Translations under genes and position numbers: made by a program
Notes under the pieces: generated by a model
What the model saw: the letters and a program-made list of their open reading frames with translations, nothing else
Told to the model about the DNA's origin: nothing
The model's database searches: none
Assembly: GCF_024207115.1 (NCBI RefSeq)
Contig: NZ_CP100128.1
Location: 1,240,001 to 1,304,000 of the forward strand
Reading direction: 5' to 3'
Origin: Chromobacterium sp. IIBBL 290-4
GTDB lineage: Bacteria; Pseudomonadota; Gammaproteobacteria; Burkholderiales; Chromobacteriaceae
DNA length: 64,000 nucleotides
In this document: in pieces, positions 53,551 through 62,427 of the stretch
Position numbering within the stretch: the stretch's first letter is position 1
Layout of the letters: every line of letters starts with the position of its first letter

Positions 53551-56405
53551 CAGGCATCTTCTCCGTTGTCTTTCAACTGCAGCCCGCGCTCCGCTTGGCC
53601 GGTGCCATAGCCATACAGTTGGTGGTTTTCCTCGACCGGCGGCTTGGGCGCCTCCAGTTTGACGGGCTGGGCATTGGGCGTGAAGGCCGTGCTGGTGCGG
53701 CCCTCCCAGTCCGTGTAGCCGGGCAGCGTACGGCCATTGGGCAGTTTGAGCCGGTAGGCGTGTCCGACCAGCGGCTCTCCGGTCTTCTCGTCTTGCAGGA
53801 TATAGCTGCGCTGATAGCCCTTGGGCATCGTCGGCATCGGCATCGATACGCTCGCCGGGCCGCTCAGCGCATGGCTGGCGCCCTTGACGCTGACGGTGCC
53901 GGGGCAATGCACCTCGATATTGCCGCCGGCCAACCGGATATAACCGCCATCGCAGGTCAGCAGGATTTCCTCTTGCGCGGCGATGGTGACGCGGTCCTTG
54001 CATGAGGTGATGGTCACGTCCTTGTCGGCCGTCAGCTCGATGTCGCCCGCCTGCGCCTGCACCTGAACTTTGCCCTTGGCGGCAATCAGTTTCATCGCGG
54101 CCTGGTTTGCTACGCCGCTGACGAACAGGCTGATGTGCTTGCCCACATTCGCGAGCCAGCGCCGACCCGTGGTCTGATTCATATCCCGCTGCGCCACCAG
54201 GTCCAGATTGGTGCCGGCAGCCAGGGTCTGGCTTTGCTCGGTGACGCTCGCGATGCCAGCCGGCGCAGACAGCACGAGTAATGGCTGCTGGCCAGCCTGG
54301 TTGCCCGCCACTGTCTTACCATCCGGGTCGGTATTGGTCCCCGCCTCCCAGGCTTTCAGGGCGTCGAGTTGATGCTGCAAATGGCCTTCAGGGCGTTTAC
54401 GACCTTTGGCGTTGTCGGCTGTGATTTCCTCGGGTCCGGTCTCCATCGCCTCCGCCAGCTGGGCTTCCGCGGTTTCCGCCAGCACCTGGCTGAGGGCCAG
54501 CGCCGACTGCAGCTGACTGCTGGCATGTTCGCGCGCTAGCTGTTTGCCGCCGGCGCCGTTCTGCGCCTCGGTGCTCAGCAACAGACCATTGGCGGCGCGA
54601 ATGGCGCCATGCTGGTCGGTACGCAGCTCGAAACCTTCGCCGCGCGGCTGCGCTTTGCCATTGCTGCGTGGATGGGTGAGGTAGCCTTGGTTGAGCTGCG
54701 TCTTGCCGGGTTCGCTACTGAGCTTGGCGCGCACTTCGCCGGGCGTGTCGTCGAACAATAATTCGTTGTATTGGCCGCCGTGGTGTTCCTGTGACTTGAT
54801 GCCGGACAGGGTCTTGTTGGCGGGAAGCGCGCCGGCGCCGCTGAAGCTAGGCGTCGGATGGCTGCCGTTGTACAGCACGCCGGTGATGAGGGGGCGGTCG
54901 ATGTCGCCTTCGATGAAGTCGACCAGCACTTCCTGACCGATACGGGGAATGAACTGGTGGCCAAAGCCGGCACCGGCCGAAGGCATGGCGACGCGCAGCC
55001 AACACGAGGAATGTTCATCCATGCCAGCGCCCATAGTGGGGTGTTCTTCGCGACGCTGCCAATGCAGCTGCACCTTGATGCGGCCCTGCGCGTCGGTGTA
55101 GACCTCTTCGCCCGCCGGTCCCACCACCGTGGCGGTCTGCTTCCCCAGACTGGTCGGCTTGGCATGCGCGGTATTCGCGTACAGCGGCGTCAGCGGCGTC
55201 CCGCGGCGTTGCGCCTGAAAGGTGGCCTGGAAGGGAGACGGGCAGGCAGACGCGGGGGCCAGCTTGAGCCGCGGCGCCGCCGTCTGCAGCTGCTGGTTCA
55301 AGTCGGCCGGCAGGTTGTTCTGGGCGCGGAACGTTTGCCGGGTGACAACGAATTCGCGCTTTTCGGGAGCATCGGCCGCGTGCGCGGGATGGTCATCCAG
55401 CCGGAACCATTCGCCGGCCAAGAGGCCGCGGACCGCGCCGCTGCCGGAGAATTGCTTGGCCTGCAGGTCCTGGGCCTGCTGCCGCAGCTGGGCATAGCGT
55501 CCCAGTTGTTCGCTATCGCTGGCGTAATACAGTCCTGGCGCATCGTAATGCTGCAAGCTGGATTGCAGCGCCATGCCGCCTTGTCCTTGCTGTAGCGGGC
55601 TCGTCTGCGCGGCATGTTGCGTGGCGACCGGCTGATAGTCGAAACTGGCCAACGCCGTTTGGCCGGCCACCACCTGCCGTTGTGTTGCCCATCCTGTCAG
55701 GCCGTCTTCCTGCTCGGTCGCATCGGCACGATGGAAGCGCACGCGCGCTACCGCGGCCTGCGGCAGGTTGTGCGCATCATCGAACACCACCAGCTGGACC
55801 TTGGGACCATCATCCTCCTCCAAATGGGCGAAACGCCATGCCAAGCCTTCCTCGTGCAGCAGGCGCACAATAAAATCGAAGTCGCTTTCTTTGTATTGCA
55901 GGCAGTAGCTGCGAGGCGGGAGGCTGCCGGCCTCGAAGGCCAAGGTCTGGACACGGGCGAACACCGGATTGGCGGCCTGATGCTCGGCAAAAATCTGCTG
56001 CACGATGTCCGGCACGGACAGGTCCTGGAACACGCGAGACGTCCGCCGCAGCCGCAGCAAGCTAAACGGGGACTCAATCGTCAGGCCATACTGCGCGAAG
56101 CCGCCATCGGCGCCCAACTGCTGAACCTGGCTCACCACACCGCAGCGCACCGTCTCCACCCCATCAGCGCCAACGATGCCGATGCGCGCCGGCAAGCCAA
56201 GTAGGGTTTTGAGTTCGATGCCGACGTCCGGCGACAGGCAGGTCAGCTGATAACGATAGCCCTGCGAAACCCCTTCCTCGCCCTCCAACTGCTGCGGCAA
56301 CAACTGCTGGCTCGCAATATGCCCCTCTCCCAATTGCAGGGTGAACAGGCGTTGGCGCTGGTCGAACGCGGAAGCGAAACTGGCAAGCAGGGAGCTGAGG
56401 TCCAT
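53550..56405 (-). CDS. vgrG: Type VI secretion system spike protein VgrG
   Basis: 951 residues from ATG 56405 (56411 possible). Typical order: gp27-like N-terminal domains (SRVFQDLSVPDIVQQIFAEHQA, SYCLQYKESDFDFIVRLLHEEGLAWRF), the gp5/OB-fold region (VLYNGSHPTPSF), a needle region, DUF2345 (~700-830), and a C-terminal extension ILQDEKTGEPLVGHAYRLKLP that often docks effectors. It forms the tip of the T6SS tube and carries the downstream effector. Remaining T6SS genes are not in this window. Confidence 0.95.
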   Translation of the reverse strand: MDLSSLLASFASAFDQRQRLFTLQLGEGHIASQQLLPQQLEGEEGVSQGYRYQLTCLSPDVGIELKTLLGLPARIGIVGADGVETVRCGVVSQVQQLGADGGFAQYGLTIESPFSLLRLRRTSRVFQDLSVPDIVQQIFAEHQAANPVFARVQTLAFEAGSLPPRSYCLQYKESDFDFIVRLLHEEGLAWRFAHLEEDDGPKVQLVVFDDAHNLPQAAVARVRFHRADATEQEDGLTGWATQRQVVAGQTALASFDYQPVATQHAAQTSPLQQGQGGMALQSSLQHYDAPGLYYASDSEQLGRYAQLRQQAQDLQAKQFSGSGAVRGLLAGEWFRLDDHPAHAADAPEKREFVVTRQTFRAQNNLPADLNQQLQTAAPRLKLAPASACPSPFQATFQAQRRGTPLTPLYANTAHAKPTSLGKQTATVVGPAGEEVYTDAQGRIKVQLHWQRREEHPTMGAGMDEHSSCWLRVAMPSAGAGFGHQFIPRIGQEVLVDFIEGDIDRPLITGVLYNGSHPTPSFSGAGALPANKTLSGIKSQEHHGGQYNELLFDDTPGEVRAKLSSEPGKTQLNQGYLTHPRSNGKAQPRGEGFELRTDQHGAIRAANGLLLSTEAQNGAGGKQLAREHASSQLQSALALSQVLAETAEAQLAEAMETGPEEITADNAKGRKRPEGHLQHQLDALKAWEAGTNTDPDGKTVAGNQAGQQPLLVLSAPAGIASVTEQSQTLAAGTNLDLVAQRDMNQTTGRRWLANVGKHISLFVSGVANQAAMKLIAAKGKVQVQAQAGDIELTADKDVTITSCKDRVTIAAQEEILLTCDGGYIRLAGGNIEVHCPGTVSVKGASHALSGPASVSMPMPTMPKGYQRSYILQDEKTGEPLVGHAYRLKLPNGRTLPGYTDWEGRTSTAFTPNAQPVKLEAPKPPVEENHQLYGYGTGQAERGLQLKDNGEDA

Positions 56406-56691
56406 CGACAAATCCTGGAAGCAGAATAAGAAACACCCTCAGCGAGGAGGGTGGCGGTCGTGACATTACGTAATTTAGATGGCGGTAATATTTTAAATTT
56501 CCCTCGCCGACCCAACAAGGCATACATCGGCGCTCCCTGGCTTGCTGTCCCAAATCCATCCTTTTGGTCAGGTGGAAAATGCAACAGGCTTTCTCGCCTG
56601 AGGCATGAAGTCTATCGTCCGCCCCCCCGCCCCAGAGCACGCTATCATTCGGTCTGACGATAGGGGCTGGTGAGCGCACGTAGAATAGACG

Positions 56692-57192
56692 ATGGGGTGG
56701 GCTGTGGGACGTTTGAAAGCGGTAGTCGATAAGCTGTACCACCCACCGACGGATGGGCGGCGCCAGGTATTCGCCTTATCTCGCCCTGAAGCAGAAAAAC
56801 TGCCCCGATTGCCGACGGTGGCCATGATTTCCATCACCGCGCCAGAGCGACCGATTGCTGCAGTGGACGGCTTCGCGTACTTGCTGCGCCTGAGCTTCGC
56901 TGATGTGGACTTCCTGAACCCCTTGCTCTCCCCAAAGGCCCGGCAAAAAACGCCAGATGCGTTCACGCCTGCTCAAGCCGCCCAAATCGTCGACTTCGTG
57001 AATGGCTTGCCAGGCGACGTTCATTCAATAGTTGTGCATTGCGAAGGCGGATTTTCCCGCTCATGCGCGGTTGCCCTGGCACTGCATCAACGATTTGGTT
57101 ACCTAGCCGAAGTGGAGCGCTTGGCCAAGGGAAATCCGAGCGTACTGCAACTGATGCTGGCGTGTCGCGCGCCCAATGAAGAAAAACGCTGA
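56692..57192 (+). CDS. Tyrosine/dual-specificity phosphatase-like protein
   Basis: 166 residues. The phosphatase P-loop HCEGGFSRS (C-x5-R) is visible at ~residue 120, followed by CAVALALHQRFGYLAEVE. A candidate general acid lies in FADVDFLN. It resembles small cysteine phosphatases found in proteobacteria near mobile regions. No kinase partner or obvious role in the type VI cluster next to it, from which it diverges. Substrate unknown. Confidence 0.75.
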   Translation: MGWAVGRLKAVVDKLYHPPTDGRRQVFALSRPEAEKLPRLPTVAMISITAPERPIAAVDGFAYLLRLSFADVDFLNPLLSPKARQKTPDAFTPAQAAQIVDFVNGLPGDVHSIVVHCEGGFSRSCAVALALHQRFGYLAEVERLAKGNPSVLQLMLACRAPNEEKR

Positions 57193-57311
57193 CACAGGTC
57201 GTAGCCAAGGCACCTCGCAACAACCAGCAAAAATGTGCCGCTTATTAGCCAATTTCATGTATAAGAGGAAAAATATTGCCCGCTGTTGTGAGCGGCTTTC
57301 AGGAGGTGGGT

Positions 57312-57632
57312 ATGGCGATGAACACGGTTATCAAGTCTCAAACGGTCGACGAGATAGAAGCGGAACTAGGCGAACGGTTGAAGACGCTGCGCATACATCG
57401 CAACCTCGACCAAAAAACGATTGCCGCCCGCGCGGGCATCAGCGTTCGCACGCTGCGAAACTTGGAAAGCGGCAGTGGGTCATCGTTGCGTACGCTGATT
57501 CTGGTGGTTCGGGTCTTGGGACGAGAGTCGTGGTTCGAGACGATTGCGCCTGTTCCGAGCATCAATCCGCTGATGCTGACGCGGACAGCCGCGCCCCGTC
57601 AGCGGGCCGGCACGCCCAGGAAGCACAAGTGA
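57312..57632 (+). CDS. XRE-family regulator, HipB-like
   Basis: 106 residues from ATG 57312 with AGGAGG upstream. Helix-turn-helix ERLKTLRIHRNLDQKTIAARAGISVRTLRNLESG; then LGRESWFETIAPVPSINPLMLTRTAAPRQRA, shared with the gene at 49790. No hipA-like gene directly follows; an independent hipBA pair begins 438 bases downstream. Possibly an orphan antitoxin. Confidence 0.78.
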   Translation: MAMNTVIKSQTVDEIEAELGERLKTLRIHRNLDQKTIAARAGISVRTLRNLESGSGSSLRTLILVVRVLGRESWFETIAPVPSINPLMLTRTAAPRQRAGTPRKHK

Positions 57633-58069
57633 CTATCTGACCGCCACGAGCCAGTACCTGCCTCTGGCCCCCCCTCCTTGCAATCCTTTTCCAAGCCTGG
57701 AGCTGGATTCCCCTGCGTCATAGTCGTAATCCTACAAAATTCAGACAAAAATAACGGGCTCAATGCGGCAATCCGACAGGCATCAGACCGCCGAGGTTTG
57801 ACATACCACACGCCACAATCTCCTTCACATACCGAGGAAAATCTCCTTCCAAGCGTTCCAGAGGAGCAAAATCCTCACTATTTGCAGGAACAGTGCTGTG
57901 CCATTTATATCTCCATTAAAATCCTTCACGGAATGAGGAATATCTCACACCTCTCGCCGGACTAGGCTATAATCCTTCACAGGATTAGGAAAATATCAGC
58001 ATGCTCCGGCAAGCAGATATAATCCGCCATACATAAAGGAATCCTGCAGTTAAACCTTGAGAGGTTCTG
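57633..58069. other. Intergenic region with candidate hip operators
   Basis: No gene seen. The right half holds repeated ATCCT(T)CAC / AGGA words: AATCCTCAC near 57870, AATCCTTCACGGAAT at 57920-57934, and AATCC-TTCACA-GGATT at 57971-57986. They resemble the TATCC-N8-GGATA operators of hipBA but with a 6-base spacer. About 50-130 bases before hipB. Confidence 0.5.
57971..57986. promoter_or_regulatory. Candidate HipB operator
   Basis: AATCC-TTCACA-GGATT, a 5-base inverted repeat with a 6-base spacer, followed by a second AGGA and preceded by a related site at 57920-57934. Located 84 bases upstream of hipB, in its likely promoter. Confidence 0.5.
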
Positions 58070-58441
58070 ATGAAATTTAAGCTCGACTCCCCCGACCAAC
58101 TTGGCAAATTGGTACGCGCAACCCGTAAACACCAAGCGATACGGCAGGACTTATTTGCCGAAATGCTCGGTGTCAGCGAGAACTTCATGGGACGGCTCGA
58201 GAACGGCGCGGACACCATGCAGTGGGGCAAGCTGTTTGGCGTGCTCGAGGCTCTCGGTATCAAAGTTATTGTCGACCTCCCGGATGGAGCCGCGGAGGAA
58301 CTGGCTCTTCGCGAGAAGAAAAGCCGCCAGGCCAAGACATCCACCCCAGCTCACTGGACGAACCCAAACTTGCTACGGGGGCGGATAGAGGGGGATGGAG
58401 AGGCGCTCGCTGATTGTGGGAAGCTCCCATCGACGAAGTAA
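58070..58441 (+). CDS. hipB: HipB-like antitoxin/transcriptional regulator
   Basis: 123 residues, start at 58070 with GAGAGG upstream. XRE helix-turn-helix: LGKLVRATRKHQAIRQDLFAEMLGVSENFMGRLENG, then MQWGKLFGVLEALGIKVIV, the standard HipB plan. The C-terminal ~45 residues are polar. It lies immediately upstream of hipA, and candidate operators lie upstream, so autoregulation is likely. Confidence 0.87.
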   Translation: MKFKLDSPDQLGKLVRATRKHQAIRQDLFAEMLGVSENFMGRLENGADTMQWGKLFGVLEALGIKVIVDLPDGAAEELALREKKSRQAKTSTPAHWTNPNLLRGRIEGDGEALADCGKLPSTK

Positions 58442-58507
58442 ATGCCATACTTTCCGCGAGTACCCAGCTTGCGGATAGCCAAAGCCCCCCCATCAGAAAG
58501 GGTACTG

Positions 58508-59839
58508 ATGCAGCTGAACGGTCGACAATTGATGGTTTACATCAACCGCCAGAGAGTTGGCCACCTAGCCGAGGCCGGTAATGTGTGGTCGTTCCAGTAC
58601 GACCCGAGCTGGCTCCAACTAGACTCGGCCTTTCCGCTCAGCCCTCATTTGCCGCTTCAGGAGGAACAACTGCTCGATGGTGCGACTCACCGTCCGGTAC
58701 AGTGGTACTTCGATAACCTGCTACCCGAGTCCGCACACCGCGAGGCTCTAGCCAAGGATGCGAACGTGACAGCCGGCGATGCATTCGGTCTGCTCGAGCA
58801 CTACGGAGAGGAATCGGCCGGCTCGTTGACGCTGCTGCCAATAGAGACCGCGGTTCCTGCCGGCGGCCAGCGCCGCTTATTAGATGATGCCAATCTGACT
58901 CGGCGCATTGAGGACCTACCGCGGCTACCGCTCACCCATGAGGCTCCCAAGCGGATGTCGCTGGCCGGGGCCCAAAACAAGTTGGCGGTGGTGTATGAGG
59001 ATGGCGTGCTGTACGAGCCCGAAGGGGCATCCATGTCGACGCACATCCTGAAGCCAAACCATGAACATCCTGCCTACCCGCACTCGGTCATCAACGAGTG
59101 GTTCGTGATGAAGTTGGCGAGCCGGCTGCGAAACACTCATTTGAAGGTACCAACGGTCTATCGACACTACACACCGTTGCCTGTCTACCTAGTTGAGCGC
59201 TTCGACCGTGTAGAAAAGAACGGGTCCTGGGAGCGGCTGCACATCATTGATGCTTGTCAGCTTGATAATCTGGCAGCCATCTACAAATACAGTCAAGGCA
59301 GCCTGGAGCGATTACAGTCCTTCGTCGGACGCTGTCGTATCCAAGCCCAGGTGCGCCTGAAACTGTTCGAGTGGTTGGTATTCAACGTGCTGGTCGGCAA
59401 TACCGACGCCCACCTGAAGAACCTGAGCTTTTTCATGACCAGTAGCGGTATTGACCTGACGCCAACCTACGACCTGCTGTCCGAGGCCGTGTACGAGACT
59501 GATGCTGTTCGCGATGAAGGGGGCGCGAATTGGAAGCACCGGGAAATGGCATGGCCTTTGGATGAAGGCGTGGTGCGGCTCGAGCAGATGAATCGGAAGG
59601 TTCTGGTAGAGGCCGGCGTGAAGCTAGGCTTGCCTGCTAAGGTTGCCGAAACGGTGTTGAACAATCTGCAGGGGCAAATCTTCGAGCAGGCCAAGCAGCT
59701 GCACGATGAGATGACGACCGAAAATGCCCAGCTAAGGCAACAACGCCCGGAACTGGCCCACCGGCTTAACGGCGAGGAACGGCTGGTCCGTACAATAGTC
59801 CATGTCGTCATCCAAGAGATGGCTCAACAACTGGCCTGA
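58508..59839 (+). CDS. hipA: HipA-family Ser/Thr protein kinase toxin
   Basis: 443 residues from ATG 58508, favoured because AAAGGG lies upstream and the start (MQLNGRQLMVYINRQRVGHL) is that of HipA; ATG 58442, directly after the hipB stop, is an alternative. Couple_hipA domain (~1-105), then the kinase region: ESAGSLTLL, the ATP-binding MSLAGAQNKLAV, catalytic GNTDAHLKNLSF and the metal site TPTYDLLS. HipA toxins phosphorylate aminoacyl-tRNA synthetases (GltX in the founding case) and cause growth arrest. All key residues are present. Confidence 0.92.
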   Translation: MQLNGRQLMVYINRQRVGHLAEAGNVWSFQYDPSWLQLDSAFPLSPHLPLQEEQLLDGATHRPVQWYFDNLLPESAHREALAKDANVTAGDAFGLLEHYGEESAGSLTLLPIETAVPAGGQRRLLDDANLTRRIEDLPRLPLTHEAPKRMSLAGAQNKLAVVYEDGVLYEPEGASMSTHILKPNHEHPAYPHSVINEWFVMKLASRLRNTHLKVPTVYRHYTPLPVYLVERFDRVEKNGSWERLHIIDACQLDNLAAIYKYSQGSLERLQSFVGRCRIQAQVRLKLFEWLVFNVLVGNTDAHLKNLSFFMTSSGIDLTPTYDLLSEAVYETDAVRDEGGANWKHREMAWPLDEGVVRLEQMNRKVLVEAGVKLGLPAKVAETVLNNLQGQIFEQAKQLHDEMTTENAQLRQQRPELAHRLNGEERLVRTIVHVVIQEMAQQLA

Positions 59840-60079
59840 TGCTACAGGGACGCCAACATCGGGCGGGATACCTCTTTCGTTTTTCGAAGGTCTCCACTTC
59901 CCAGTCAGCCCTTCCCAGCAGGGTTTATCGACGCCAAGGCCCTCCCAACTGACGAACTTACTGAGGTGATGTACGCCGCTGGACCTTACCTCAGGTAGAG
60001 GATGACAAAACACCTTCGCACACCTGCCGTCAATACTGAATCGTCTTAGATTGACTACTCCCATCAGGGAAAACAGGCT

Positions 60080-60108
60080 AAAATCGCCTTGTACTACAGG
60101 TGATTTTT
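60080..60108 (+). terminator. Terminator-like hairpin downstream of hipA
   Basis: AAAATCGCCT (60080-60089) pairs with AGGTGATTTT (60098-60107) with one G-T pair and an 8-base loop, then T. It is 240 bases beyond hipA. Confidence 0.5.
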
Positions 60109-60385
60109 GAATCATCACCGTTGATGGTGACCACGCATGCTGATGGTACGGCCTGACTCTCTGCGACCCCCGCGGCACCTCTTGGAAAGGCTACGAGAAA
60201 ATTTCTTAGCTTACGCGTCTGGTTTTCCCATTTTATGCGGCCATGCCAGCCGTAATGTCTTGTTCGGAAAAGCTAAGGATTCTCAAGTTATTCATCCATC
60301 TACATGTAGGATCCCACGAATATCTAGATTTTTCCCACTTTTCTAGATTTTTGGGATTTCACACACAGCCTACGCCGTGAGAAGG

Positions 60386-60414
60386 ATGGCCTCCAGGTTT
60401 GGAGGCCATTTTTT
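60386..60414 (+). terminator. Strong Rho-independent terminator
   Basis: Perfect 10-base stem ATGGCCTCCA/TGGAGGCCAT (60386-60395, 60400-60409) with a GGTT loop and six T. Plus-strand orientation, although the nearest plus-strand gene is hipA 550 bases upstream, so something between may be transcribed or a gene was lost. Confidence 0.8.
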
Positions 60415-60457
60415 ATTACCAAACAGTCGTTTTGATTCATGAAGCAAGCGGGGTAAC

Positions 60458-61552
60458 TTATCCTGCCCAATTGGGAAAGAATTTTTTGAGCCGGTCAACG
60501 GTGTGACGCCACTTGGGAGTCGTAGGCTGACAAACAGTGTTCTGATTGCCAAACAAACCAACCTCATTCACCGCACGGTTCTCCGGGACTGCATCTAACC
60601 AATTTACCCGCACAAAATATTCAGCACACTCCGCGTCTTCGGCTGTTGAACGATACAAATCTGCGTGTTTTAGTAAATCCAAAGCAGGCTGCTCACCCAT
60701 CTCAGTCTGAATTTTAAAATCCAGCACAGGCTGCACCTGTTCCTGTACGACTCCAACTCCTACATAGCCCTTCTTCGGAATTTTGACCCATACTCGGTCT
60801 CCAGGGGAGAGTAACTTCAAAGTCTGGCTATACCAACTCCCCCCGCCGCCACTGATGAAGCCAAAACGACGGGCATCCTCCCAACTCCGCGAGGTTGCAT
60901 CGCCAAATGACACATAGAACTCACCGTTCCATGGTTCTTTTTCACCTTTGGCGGAGCTAGTCGTAGACGCAACATTGGCTTGCGTCTCACCAGGGTCAAT
61001 AAGCCATGCCCGGCTCAATAACTTCTCGTTACCATGCTCGAAGACCTGAAAGAAGACCGCATTCACTGCGATATCTCGGGCATTCAGGTAGCTGATAATG
61101 CGCTCTGTCGATGGATCAAGCTCTGCTGCCACTATGATGATTTGGTGCGACTGGTTAAGGATCTCCTCATCCAGAACCACCCCGAAGCGCTCTTGAAACG
61201 CGACATCAAGGCTTTTCCCACCGGAAAAGCGCTGGAAGATTTGCGCGATGCGATCTGGCTTCAACTGTTCAACCCATGACGCATAGTCCAGAGCCTGCGC
61301 AATAATCTCGCGTGGCGTACGGTCCCGCTTTAGCTCGATAAGTACCAGCGACGCATCCGGCGCAATCGCCAGCAGGTCAACTCGCCCACCATGGGATGTC
61401 ACCTCTTGACGACCGATTAGCATCCACTCACTGGACAGAATGCGCGGATCCTTCACGATCATGTCTTCGAGTAGCTGCTCGCTGGCAAGTCTGCTAGAGG
61501 CAAGCGGCACCGGCTTTTCACCCACTAGCCATATTGCATGGTTTATCGGCAT
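60458..61552 (-). CDS. NucS-like (DUF91) PD-(D/E)XK nuclease, third gene of the Septu-like operon
   Basis: 364 residues. The N-terminal ~100 residues carry the nuclease core: E25, D59 in GGRVDLLAIAPDASL and E73-L-K75 in LIELKRDRTPREIIAQALDYASWVEQL, the pattern of NucS/DUF91-type endonucleases. The C-terminal half (SWEDARRFGFISGGGGSWYSQTLKLLSPGDRVWVKIPKKGYVGVGVV) resembles an OB-like/EVE-like nucleic-acid-binding module. It follows the HNH gene after 17 bases, so it is probably co-transcribed with it and may be a third component. Confidence 0.8.
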   Translation of the reverse strand: MPINHAIWLVGEKPVPLASSRLASEQLLEDMIVKDPRILSSEWMLIGRQEVTSHGGRVDLLAIAPDASLVLIELKRDRTPREIIAQALDYASWVEQLKPDRIAQIFQRFSGGKSLDVAFQERFGVVLDEEILNQSHQIIIVAAELDPSTERIISYLNARDIAVNAVFFQVFEHGNEKLLSRAWLIDPGETQANVASTTSSAKGEKEPWNGEFYVSFGDATSRSWEDARRFGFISGGGGSWYSQTLKLLSPGDRVWVKIPKKGYVGVGVVQEQVQPVLDFKIQTEMGEQPALDLLKHADLYRSTAEDAECAEYFVRVNWLDAVPENRAVNEVGLFGNQNTVCQPTTPKWRHTVDRLKKFFPNWAG

Positions 61553-61569
61553 GATAAATTATTCATTAT

Positions 61570-62427
61570 TTATGCTATCAGCCTGGAAAGCTGAGGATCA
61601 TTTCGCATCAGTAAACACCAACGAGCAACCGAAGATAATTCGGCCGACGGGTTGGTCATCTCACGAACCCGCATGCGAACCTCGGTCAATTTAGCCTTAG
61701 CTGCAGGGTTATTTCCTGCCACACACCGGGCTTTGGCTTTAGTAAAATCATCGATCAAACGATCTACTTGCTGCCAAATTTTGCGGCGCGCTTCTGCCAA
61801 GGGCACATGTTCATTAAGTTTGAGCCTCTTCACAGTCTCGTTAACACGCGCCTGCTCCCAAGCAGAAGCACCGGGAATTGGAATGACCTTGCCCTCTTCG
61901 TCGAAAGCAAGCAGTGCTACATCATCGTCATCAATCGGATCAAGGAGGTAGCGCGTTTCAGACTCCTCACAGGGCACGGCGTAGGTGGAGCACAACGAGC
62001 CATCCTTGAGCGGAAACCAGCCGCCTTTTTTGCGGTTACCAACATTGCCGCAGACACGGAAATTCATGTAATCAAAAGCGAGCCACCAGTAGCCGTCACG
62101 TAGGCTGGTATCGAGTGCTTTGGCCTCTTTTTTGGGTCGAAAGTGTTCCACGTCGTAGTGCGAGTAAAGCTCACGTACCTCTGAAAACCAGCACTTACCC
62201 GCAGACAGCGCCAATAGCCATTCCTTTAATGCCCCCCAGTGGGCGCTGTTAGTATCAATCAGGGCGTTGCGTTCCTCTCGCTTTCCGACAGCGTCCAAGG
62301 CAGCCAGATCGGCTACCAGCCGCGCAGATTTGGCCAACCAAGTTTCCCACTGTGCTTGAGTCCACGGCACCCAGTTGGGGATGTCGGCATCCGTGGGGCG
62401 CTTGTGTTCAAGGTCGATCCAAATCAC
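61570..62427 (-). CDS. ptuB: PtuB-like HNH endonuclease (Septu system)
   Basis: 285 residues starting at GTG 62427, overlapping the ptuA stop (GTGA). The HNH region is GKCWFSEVRELYSHYDVEHFRPKKEA (C79, D92, H95) with a later WLAFDYMNFRVCGNVGNRKKG. In Septu PtuB proteins the first part is usually KCxYCE; here the second cysteine is S82, so metal binding may differ. PtuB is the nuclease effector controlled by the PtuA ATPase in the Septu anti-phage system. Confidence 0.83.
   Translation of the reverse strand: MIWIDLEHKRPTDADIPNWVPWTQAQWETWLAKSARLVADLAALDAVGKREERNALIDTNSAHWGALKEWLLALSAGKCWFSEVRELYSHYDVEHFRPKKEAKALDTSLRDGYWWLAFDYMNFRVCGNVGNRKKGGWFPLKDGSLCSTYAVPCEESETRYLLDPIDDDDVALLAFDEEGKVIPIPGASAWEQARVNETVKRLKLNEHVPLAEARRKIWQQVDRLIDDFTKAKARCVAGNNPAAKAKLTEVRMRVREMTNPSAELSSVARWCLLMRNDPQLSRLIA

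Larger units (their letters stand above)
59840..60457. other. Intergenic region with two terminator-like hairpins
   Basis: 618 bases with no supported gene. Terminator-like hairpins lie at 60080-60108 and 60386-60414, both oriented for plus-strand transcription. The stretch 60290-60360 is AT-rich. Confidence 0.5.

Noticed and set aside
52372..54003. Long form (543 aa) of the type VI effector
   Set aside because: The first ~150 residues are a shadow of vgrG; the start at 53550 overlaps the vgrG stop by ATGA, the normal coupled arrangement.
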